A DNA stretch of 64,000 nucleotides from Prorocentrum cordatum. Taxonomy: Eukaryota; Sar; Dinophyceae; Prorocentrales; Prorocentraceae. The stretch lies in the NCBI GenBank assembly GCA_963575745.1, contig CAUYUJ010013991.1, positions 79,501 through 143,500 of the forward strand, written 5' to 3'. The position numbers and the translations under genes were made by a program. Below, piece after piece: positions 56,737-64,000 of this stretch. A model generated the notes under the pieces. That model searched no databases. It was not told the origin of the DNA and saw only the letters and a program-made list of their open reading frames with translations. Numbering within the stretch: the first letter of the stretch is position 1; every line of letters begins with the position of its first letter.

Positions 56737-59091
56737 CTACACCACTTCCAGTTCCCCTAACCAGGGCGCTGTCTCAATTTGCGTTCGTGGGAGGTCCCCA
56801 AAAGGATTCAGCACGCCCCCGGCAACAGCCCGCTGGACAGCAATGCCCAATAATCCCCACCATCTGTGCATCAGTCCCAACGCAGCGCCCCGACGTACAC
56901 GAGGATGCAGTGTGCGGGTTCGTTCTGTCGCAAGTTTTGGGACTAACTCGATTGCCTGATCACCCCACCTGCCATACACCTCCACTCCAAGACATTCCAG
57001 TTTCCCCAGTCCGCTGCTAATTACCTCCGGGTACGTGTCATTATTTGTCCTTTCCGCACTTCGCAACAAGCTACCACCTGCATTGCTAGTGCCTGCCCGT
57101 GCCCGTCCATCTGCAGAAATGGGGGAAACCACAGTGACGTCGCAAAATAACGGTACCCCCCGAGCCACGTTTAAGCATGTTACCACAAGGTCCAAACGCC
57201 GTTGATCGTGAGGTGGGATTGGAATGTTGGTGTGTCGTAGTTGTCGCTCGACGTTGCGGTCAGGAACCATTCCGCCAGCTTCCAAAAACACTTGCCTCCA
57301 CGCCGCCACGACCTCCCGATGCCTAGTGTTCGTTCTTCCTCCTACCCCGGACGCAAGTGAAGCGTGTCCATGGGGATCAGGCCCATCATATTGCACTGCA
57401 ATCCCAAGCCGTCGCCGTACTGCACACCATAGCTCGGTGTTGGTGAGCGCCAATCCGTCGGTAGTCGGTGATACGATCAACCATCCTGCAGAATAACGGC
57501 CCATAGTAGATTGAAGTCTAGCTTTTCCTGGACACGCTGCGTTCGTCCGCGTGCTGGGTAACGCGAGGTCACGCTTCAAACGATCATGGAGTTGGTGTTC
57601 CAGTACGTTGGAGGCGTGGTACTGCCACCCATGGCACCATTCACCGAGAACCGTATCTGCGGCGTCAGGGATAGTCGGACGCGCCCCCCCTGCTAAGTCC
57701 GGCCAGGTTGGACGGTCCCTCCACCCAGCGGCATCGCATTGGTGACCTGCCGCCTCCGCTGCAACCAGACATTCTGGACCCCCATGTCCACCAGCCTGGA
57801 GCGTGGTCAGCCTGTACACGATATTTCTAGCCACATCTGGGAATCTGATGGTTAATTGTTGGAGCACGTCAGCCCAACTAGCCCAGTATGCCGCTTTAGC
57901 GGTATTGGTAGAGCTCCGTAACCCCATTCCCCCAAGCCGCAACGGCAGTCTAGCTTGTGTAACCCACGCATTGTACGCCACTCCGTGGAAAGCCGAATCC
58001 CATCCAGCATCGTGTTGTAGCCCAAATAGTGTTTTGAAACATGCGAGTATGGCGGCATCGTGCTCCTCAGCGAGGGGTTGCACGCGTTCCGGAGGTAAGG
58101 TGCGCAACAGGTGGTTGAGTCGAGGTACTGCGCAAAAGTACAGAAGTAACCACGCCGCATGCAGAGAGGGGAGCTTAGGCAGGTATTTGAGTAGCTGCTC
58201 CCTCTTTGCTGCGACTGTCACCCCATACGTTCTCACAAACTCGTCACTCCCGAAAGGTGCGCCCAACACCTTGAGACCGCGCTCGTGTAGTGGCGCGTCT
58301 GATCGCCACGCTCCGGGTGCCATGGTCGCCAAATCTGGTGGGCATGGGCGTGGGTCCCGTCCCCACACCCGAAGTTTGCCGGTATGTATATCAATGCGGC
58401 ACGCGTCACTGAGAACATCTTGTATTATTTGTAAGATAAGCGCTGTGTCATCTGGATCGCATGCCACGTAAATATCGTCAAGGTATGCTACAACGAGTGC
58501 CCCAGGCGGAAGTCGATTCTGGATTGTTTCCAATGCCGTGCGCAATCCAAGGCAGAATAAACCTGGCATGAGGGCATCGCCCTGTTCTCCACCATCGCCT
58601 TGAAAGATAATGTGTGTGTTGCCGTCGTTGTCGGTCCATCTGAATTCAGACTGCACCCCGTACCATTGTCGAACGAAGGGGATGAGTCCATGCAAGGCGG
58701 GGGTTTGATGCAAACTCTGGAATATGCAGGCCCTGCTGATATGATCAAAAGCACCCACACCATCCACACTCAATATCACCTTGTTCGGGAAGGCGTCCGT
58801 GAAATATTGGAGCATGTGGATTGCCGCATCGGTCCCACTACGGTCGGAGATGCCAAAATTATGAGGGGCGACAGCCCCACGCATTATATTTTGGAATTGT
58901 CGGGCAAGCGTTTTTGCGACGAGTCTGCGCAACGCATCCGCGGCAGCTATCCCCCGTACCCTGTTGTCAGGTTTGCTGAGAGCCGTAAGAGAAGCAATCC
59001 GGAGGGAATCCGCAATTCGTCGTGGAACACGTCCTTGGGCAATTTGTTCTGCGACCTCACATATTCGTTGGAAACGGCTGCGCATTGACAT
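56737..59091 (-). CDS. R2-like retrotransposon protein: reverse transcriptase plus restriction-like endonuclease (copy 3)
   Basis: 784 aa, the only uninterrupted copy. Motif A is ILSVDGVGAFDHIS (about residues 105-118). Motif B is GDGGEQGDALMPGLFCLGL (about 165-183). The catalytic box is AYLDDIYV (YLDD at 203-206). The thumb region contains LPKLPSLHAAWLLLYFCAVPRL and LPLRLGGMGLRSS. The C-terminus has a restriction-like endonuclease signature: RRLD (D634), then CDVTVVSP (D651), with the family's D-x(12-16)-D spacing. This is the arrangement of R2/NeSL-type elements, which cut the target and prime reverse transcription there. Compared with copy 5 it lacks about 130 N-terminal residues (no GELSHA or GLWGARYE finger segment), so it is 5'-truncated, as usual for target-primed insertion. 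It may still encode a folded protein, but DNA-binding N-terminal domains are missing. Confidence 0.88.
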   Translation of the reverse strand: MSMRSRFQRICEVAEQIAQGRVPRRIADSLRIASLTALSKPDNRVRGIAAADALRRLVAKTLARQFQNIMRGAVAPHNFGISDRSGTDAAIHMLQYFTDAFPNKVILSVDGVGAFDHISRACIFQSLHQTPALHGLIPFVRQWYGVQSEFRWTDNDGNTHIIFQGDGGEQGDALMPGLFCLGLRTALETIQNRLPPGALVVAYLDDIYVACDPDDTALILQIIQDVLSDACRIDIHTGKLRVWGRDPRPCPPDLATMAPGAWRSDAPLHERGLKVLGAPFGSDEFVRTYGVTVAAKREQLLKYLPKLPSLHAAWLLLYFCAVPRLNHLLRTLPPERVQPLAEEHDAAILACFKTLFGLQHDAGWDSAFHGVAYNAWVTQARLPLRLGGMGLRSSTNTAKAAYWASWADVLQQLTIRFPDVARNIVYRLTTLQAGGHGGPECLVAAEAAGHQCDAAGWRDRPTWPDLAGGARPTIPDAADTVLGEWCHGWQYHASNVLEHQLHDRLKRDLALPSTRTNAACPGKARLQSTMGRYSAGWLIVSPTTDGLALTNTELWCAVRRRLGIAVQYDGPDPHGHASLASGVGGRTNTRHREVVAAWRQVFLEAGGMVPDRNVERQLRHTNIPIPPHDQRRLDLVVTCLNVARGVPLFCDVTVVSPISADGRARAGTSNAGGSLLRSAERTNNDTYPEVISSGLGKLECLGVEVYGRWGDQAIELVPKLATERTRTLHPRVRRGAALGLMHRWWGLLGIAVQRAVAGGVLNPFGDLPRTQIETAPWLGELEVV

Positions 59092-59104
59092 CTACTACGA
59101 AGTC

Positions 59105-59705
59105 TTGCCGCTCCAGGAACGCGGGTAAACGTGGCCTCCACTGGGAAGGCACGGATACATTCTATTATGGAGCCGTTCGCCATTTCCCAATAACGTATTT
59201 CGATGCGCCATGTGCCGGAAATTTGGAATTGCTGTGCCTTTCGACGAGCCGGACCCTCACAAGCATTCCCGGTTATCTGATGTTACGCAAAGAGGTCGTG
59301 TTTGCGCGGCACCAAATTCTCGAAGAAGGTGGCGGTGCAATACCGGATACAAATATGAAACGACGGTTGGCTAACTCAAGCGCCTCTGTAAACCCAGATG
59401 ATTTTCGGAAATTTGAATTGATGGTACATGATTTACACGTGGGACGTGGATTACCATCATTCCGCGATGTCACCGTTGTTAGTCCGATATTTCGAAGCGG
59501 TGCGGGAAGCTACTAGAAAGAGCGGAGAAACAATGGTGATTACGCCGGGAGCATAGCTGTGCCTCGCGGCCGAGGTGCATGGGCGATGGGGGGCCGAGTC
59601 TGTTAAACTTATACCAGGACTGGCGAAGGCACGTGCACAAGGCTGGCATCCACTGATCCGGCGCGGGATCGCGCTCGCACTACAGCGTCGTTGGTGAGGC
59701 ATTGT
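59105..59705 (+). pseudogene. R2-like retrotransposon fragment, copy 4 (endonuclease end)
   Basis: Plus-strand fragment, head to head with the truncated 5' end of copy 3. It reads GGGAIPDTNMKRRL (family: GGMVPDRNVERQL), then FELMVHDLHVGRGLPSFRDVTVVSP. After a frame change comes KLIPGLAKARAQGWHPLIRRGIALALQRRW, matching the tail of the endonuclease domain. It stops at the point where the tail of satellite element B begins (59705-59725), so element B appears to have cut it off. Confidence 0.75.
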
Positions 59706-59721
59706 GGTAGTGGGATTACAA

Positions 59722-61062
59722 TATGTTTTTTTTTCTCTTTCCAACCATTTTGTGGTGTTGGGTCCTCGTTTGGAAGGGGCGGTGGCCCGCGTCTCCTCTC
59801 CTCCTCTCCTCCTCCCCCTCCTCCTTGCGTTTCACCCACCCAGCACAACGTTTCGTAGCCCCATAGGGACCTCCACCGAAGGCCCCAATGGCAGGGTTCA
59901 CATGGCAGCCTCGGGCCATTTCGACACACCCTTCACGAAGATCGTGGCCCCATACGGAGCTCCACCGAAGGCTCCAGTGGCAGGGTTCGCATGGCGGCCT
60001 CGGGCCATTTCGGCACACCCCTCGCGAGGATCGTGGCCCCATAGGGAACTCCACCGAAGGCGCCAATGGCAGGGTTCGCATGGCGGCCTCGGGCCATTTC
60101 GGCACACCCCTCACGAGGATCGTGGCCTCATAGGGAACTCCACCGAAGGCGCCAATGGCAGGGTTCGCATGGCGGCCTCGGGCCATTTCGGCACACCTCT
60201 CACGAGGATCGTGGCTTCATAGGGAGCTCCACCGAAGGCGCCAGTGGCAGGGTTTGCATGGCGGCCTCGGGCCATGTCGGCATACCCCTCGCGAGGATCG
60301 TTGCCCCATAGGGAGCTCCACCGAAGGCGCCAGTGGCAGGGTTCGCATGGCGGCCTCGGGCCATTTCGGCACATTCCTCACGAGGATCGTGGCCCCATAC
60401 GGAGCTCCACCGAAGGCCCTAGTGGCAGGGTTCGCATGACCGCCCCCAGTGGCAGGGTTTGCATGGCGGCCTCGGGCCATTTCGGCACACCCCTCTCGAG
60501 GATCGTGGCCCCATAGGGAGCTCCACCGAACGCTCCCAGCGGCAGGGTTCGCATGGCGGCCTCGGGCCATTTCGGCACACCCCTCACGAGGATCGTGGCC
60601 CCATAGGGAGCTCCACTGAAGGTGCCAAGTGGCAGGGGTCGCATGGCGGCCTCGGGCCATTTCGGCACGCCCCCCACGAGGATCGTGGCCCCATAGGGAG
60701 CTCCACCGAAGGCGCCAATGGCAAGGTTCGCATGGCAGCCTCGGGCCATGTCGGCACACACCTCACGAGGATCGTGGCCTCATAGGGAGCTCCACCGATG
60801 GCCCCAGTGGCAGGGTTCGCATGGCGGCCTCGGGCCATTTCGGCTTTCATGGCTCTGAAGGCACTGTCCTGCTTCTGCTCCTCGGTGAGAGGGGCGCCGT
60901 CCTTGTCGTCGTCGGCGCCCGCGAAGACGGCCACGAACGCGCCCCTGAACATGTCGGGCTCCGGCGGGAAGCCGTGGCCACATAGGGTGCGCGGGCGAAG
61001 ATGGCATTCACAATTGCGGTATTCACAACTGCTTGGGTCCTTCGCCACAATATTTTTTTTCC
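59722..61062 (-). mobile_element. Hairpin-tailed satellite element B
   Basis: On the minus strand it starts at about 61062 with AAAAAAAATATTGTGGCGAAGG and two GCAGTTGTGAATA / GCAATTGTGAAT boxes, as in element A. Then come a 134-bp coding-like insert, about eleven 89-bp units (GGAGCTCCCTATGGGGCCAC, GTGAGGGGTGTGCCGAA, GCCCGAGGCCGCCATGCGAA), and a GGA-rich tract (59850-59790). The tail has CCAAACGAGGACCCAAC and the weaker hairpin CCAAC-loop-GTTGG, ending in A's at about 59725. Half of each unit matches the element A satellite; the other half is different. Confidence 0.65.
60842..60975 (-). other. Coding-like insert with an EF-hand-like loop in element B
   Basis: The minus strand reads PDMFRGAFVAVFAGADDDKD followed by GAPLTEEQKQDSAFRAM. 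DDDKDGAPLTEE has acidic residues at positions 1, 3 and 5, Gly at 6 and Glu at 12 of a canonical EF-hand loop, but Pro at position 8. It replaces the first part of a satellite unit and is absent from element A. It is probably a captured piece of a host exon; it has no start or stop of its own. Confidence 0.45.
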
Positions 61063-61154
61063 GCGGACCAGCCGCCACCAAAGTCGCCTACGGCGAGCAT
61101 GCGGGCGCGGCGAGCGAAAATTGAAGGGCGCAGCGCGCCGAAAAAATGCGGGCT

Positions 61155-61266
61155 AAGCAGTGCGAGACAAGGGGGAAGAGGAGGGGGAGGAGAAGGAGGA
61201 GGAGGAGAAGGAGGAGGACGACGAGGAGGAGGAGGAGGAGGAGGAAGAGGAAGAGGAGGGGGAGGA
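61155..61266 (-). repeat. (TCC)n tail directly after the stop codon of RT copy 5
   Basis: On the minus strand the TGA (61269-61267) is followed at once by TCCTCCCCCTCC and an imperfect TCC repeat of about 110 bp. Confidence 0.8.
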
Positions 61267-64000
61267 TCAGAGGACCTCCAAATCAGCCAGGCCGGGGGCC
61301 GGCTCAAGGGAGGTCGTTGGTAGCTCTCCGGGGTCATGTAGGACCAAGTGTGCCACTGATCGTTGTAAAGCAATGCCAAGTAAACCCCGCCAACGACGTA
61401 GTAGGCCTGATTCGGTCCCGCGCCGTGCCCTTGCTGGGAGAAATCGGCACCTTTCTCTGGCAAGGGCGGGTACTATTTGAATACATTGGTTGCCCCATCG
61501 TCCGCGCACGTCTGATCCCAAGCACAATAGAGCCCCAAGTCCTGAATCCACCGTTTTCTTGTAAGTGTTGTTGTTTTCGTTTTCTGCCCTTTCTAGTAAA
61601 CTACCACTCTGATTGCTTGTGCCCGCCCGAGCGGCCCCCGTCCTTTGAATACGGGGAAACCACTGTGATATTACAAAACAGCGGCAATCCGCGCGCCACA
61701 TTCGTGCAGGGGACGATGAGGTCGAGTCGTGTCGAGTCTCCTGCGGGTGCGGGAACACGCGTCGTGCTTAGGGTGCGTTCTACGTTCCGATCAGGTATAA
61801 GCCCCCCGCCGTCTGGAATGATTTGGCGCCAAGTTGCGACCATCCACGTATGCCGAGAATTGAGGCGACCATGCGTGTTGTCCGTCATTCGAGAATGGCC
61901 GTGCGGGTCCTCTCCCTCGAATAATACACCAATTCCGAGTCGCCGTCGCACAGCGCAAGATGTAAATGCGAACCATCTGTAGAGGGACAAACTGTTAACC
62001 AAATTGCCGCGTAAGGCCCCGTACATGATCGTAGCCGTGCTTTTCCTGCCGTAGCTGCATTCGCCCGGGCCTGCGGCCCCCCGCCCAATTCACACAGCAC
62101 CGTCCTATATGCTTGACGTAATACGCCTGAAGACGCATGGAATTGCCATCCGTGAGTCCATTCACCTAGAGCAAGTGGCATTGGGGGAGGCGCAAATGGC
62201 GAATTATCGACCGCAAATGTGCCCCAGAGAAGTCTGTCGTTCCAATTGGCATTGTCACAGAATCGGCCAGCCTCTTCAGCGGCGCGGAGGCAATCGGGTT
62301 GAGCCCCCGGTACCAAATCTGGAGCGTCGTCCAGGTTTGTGAAGTGGAATAACATATCTCGGCCGATCGTCGGAAATCCTAGATAAGGCTCCGCAGCGAA
62401 TCCGCCCAACTGGCCCAGTTCGCAGCTGACGACAGGAGAACAGAGTCCCGCAACCCAAGACCGCCGCAACGTGACGGCAATCTAGCTTGTGCAACCCATG
62501 CGTCGTAGTGTACATCGTGTAGGTCCGGGCCCCGCTCGTCGGGTCCACAAATACCGAACAGTTGCCGAAATGTGTCTAGTACATTCGCGTCGTGAACAAG
62601 TGCTGCTGTTCTGGGCGCGCGCGGCGGCGTTGCGCGCGGCAAATGGTTGAGGCGCGGTGCCGCGCAGAAGTATAGCAGTAGCCAGGCGCATTGGAGGGAA
62701 GGGAGCTTAGGTAGGAATTTAAGTAGCTTTTCCTTCTCCTCCACTAACGCCAGGCCAAATCCTTCCACATATGCGGTTGTTCCAAGCGGAGCCCCGAGCA
62801 TGCGCATCCCTTGTTCCGGTGGCGGGCGGTCGTGCACCCAGAGGTTGTTGTCGCTCCTCGCCGCAAGTCCTGGGGGGCAAGGGTTGACAATTTTACTCCA
62901 CGCGGCCAATTTTCCGACGTTGACGTCGATGCGACACGCATTACGCAAGGTACCACGTACATCGTCGAAGATGGCGGCCGCATCCGCGGGAGCGCAAATG
63001 ATGTATATATCGTTCAAATATGCGATGATTTCCGCTCCTGCTGGCAACTTGGCCCGAAGTTGTCTCAAGGCAGGGTCCAATGCTAAACAGAATAATGCGG
63101 GCATGAGGCCATCCCCTTGTTCCCCGCCGCCCCCTTGGGTGATTGTGCGCATGGCGCCCCGATTGTTTCGCCATTTGAATTGAGATGGCACGGCGTACCA
63201 CTGCCGTGCGAATGGTGCCAATTCGTGTAAGGACCCATGTGCCATCAATTGTTCGAACATACGGGCCCGACGCACATGGTCGAATGCCCCCGCGCAGTCT
63301 ATGTTAAGTACTGCCTTATCCGGGTCTGGGTCGGTCAGATATTGAATAAGGTGCATTGCTGCATCTGTCCCACTTCGGTCGTGTAACCCGAAAGTGAATG
63401 GCCAAGTTGCGGTTTTGAGGGCGTCATGGTACTGTCGTGCAAGGGTTTTCGCCACCAGCCGCCTGAACGCGTCTTCTGCTGAAACGCAGCGGACCCGGGA
63501 ATTCGGCTTCAGTATTGCAGTTAACGACGAGAAGAGCATGGCATCCCGAACGCTCGTAGGTATCTCCGCCCGTGCCACCCACTGAACGACTTCATGTAGA
63601 GCGTCCAATTTCGCGTCGCCCTCTAAGCATGGTTTGAAGTATTCGTATCGCGCGCCCCACAGGCCACCGCTGAGCCCTGTCCGTGCTTCCCGCAGCACAG
63701 TCGCAAATAGATTTCTATCTAGGTGGATTGGTTCCGCGGGGGCGAATTGAGGACAATTATTTGGTAGGTCTTCCGATGGTTCTTCTGGGCGTAGCCTTCG
63801 GTCCGTGAGCTCAGCATAAGTGTTGTCGTCTCCGGGTGCAAGTCCGTTGGAGGATATCACCCGAGCTGCATGGCTGAGTTCTCCTTGTTTGATAAGCGAA
63901 AGTATATTCTCGATTTGCTTTGCCTCCTTCGCGCTCGCATTGTCATGCTGTCGTGCTCCAGTGCTGTCGGTGGTCGGGATTGTTTGCTCCGCAAACCATA
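61267..64000 (-). pseudogene. R2-like retrotransposon, copy 5 (frameshifted, runs off the window)
   Basis: The frame is open from the window edge (about 63998) to 62379. It has IENILSLIKQGELSHAARV, LSGGLWGARYEYFK, AEDAFRRLVAKTLARQY, DRSGTDAAMHL, motif A VLNIDCAGAFDHVRR, motif B GGEQGDGLMPALF, and the catalytic box AYLNDIYI. In that box the first catalytic Asp of YLDD is Asn, which should abolish polymerase activity. Three further frame pieces continue it: 62469-61885 (LGEWTHGWQFHAS), 62026-61601 (STRLDLIVPC, LFCNITVV; here the second nuclease Asp is Asn) and 61758-61267 (SLLERAENENNNTY, ending ADLEVL). It is therefore inactive in both catalytic centres. It preserves the N-terminal finger region that copy 3 lacks. 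Confidence 0.85.

Overview
The window looks like nuclear DNA from a dinoflagellate. This is an inference from the sequence alone; no rRNA or other marker gene is present to confirm it. The pointers are GC-rich DNA, very long intron-free reading frames, head-to-tail duplicated genes, secreted lectin proteins that end in a GDPH/vWF-D-like domain, an RS-rich RNA-binding protein, and heavy invasion by R2-like and DIRS-like retroelements, tandem repeats and microsatellites. There is no bacterial operon structure, no CRISPR array, and no tRNA or rRNA gene that I can see.

Layout. 0-0.5 kb: a 192-bp tandem repeat. 0.6-5.5 kb (+): two broken R2-like non-LTR retrotransposons joined end to end; the first carries an NPGP motif just after a candidate splice acceptor. 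5.5-7.6 kb: simple repeats and ~395-bp repeat units. 7.6-10.5 kb (-): a decayed Gag-like region. 11.85-19.4 kb: a 3.7-3.8 kb tandem duplication carrying two copies (-) of a gene for a secreted protein with four C-type-lectin-like domains and a GDPH domain. 19.4-26.6 kb: no recognisable gene, two foldback elements, and a satellite-bearing element with a conserved hairpin tail. 26.67-39.1 kb (+): a DIRS-like retroelement with Gag-like ORFs, a methyltransferase-like domain, reverse transcriptase/RNase H, a C5-methyltransferase-like C-terminus and a tyrosine recombinase. It is almost one continuous frame, broken by single stop codons and one frame change. Its last ORF runs without a stop into a gene for an RRM plus zinc-finger protein (39.56-41.67 kb). 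41.6-46.9 kb: several tandem repeat systems. 47.3-50.0 kb (-): an unknown gene with a signal peptide and 27-residue repeats. 50.0-54.2 kb: GA-rich repeats and poly-G/poly-C runs. 54.2-56.2 kb and 59.7-61.1 kb: three more hairpin-tailed satellite elements. 56.7-64.0 kb: three more R2-like copies, one of them (784 aa, -) with an open frame and intact catalytic motifs.

Most of the window is mobile DNA at different stages of decay. The likely host genes are the duplicated lectin-like gene, the RRM/zinc-finger gene and perhaps the 27-residue-repeat gene. The most unusual structures are: (1) four satellite arrays that share a GGA-rich stretch and a hairpin-forming tail although their repeat units belong to two unrelated families; (2) dispersed arrays with a strict 21-bp (2 x 10.5 bp) period; (3) the near-single-frame DIRS-like polyprotein fused to a host-type gene.
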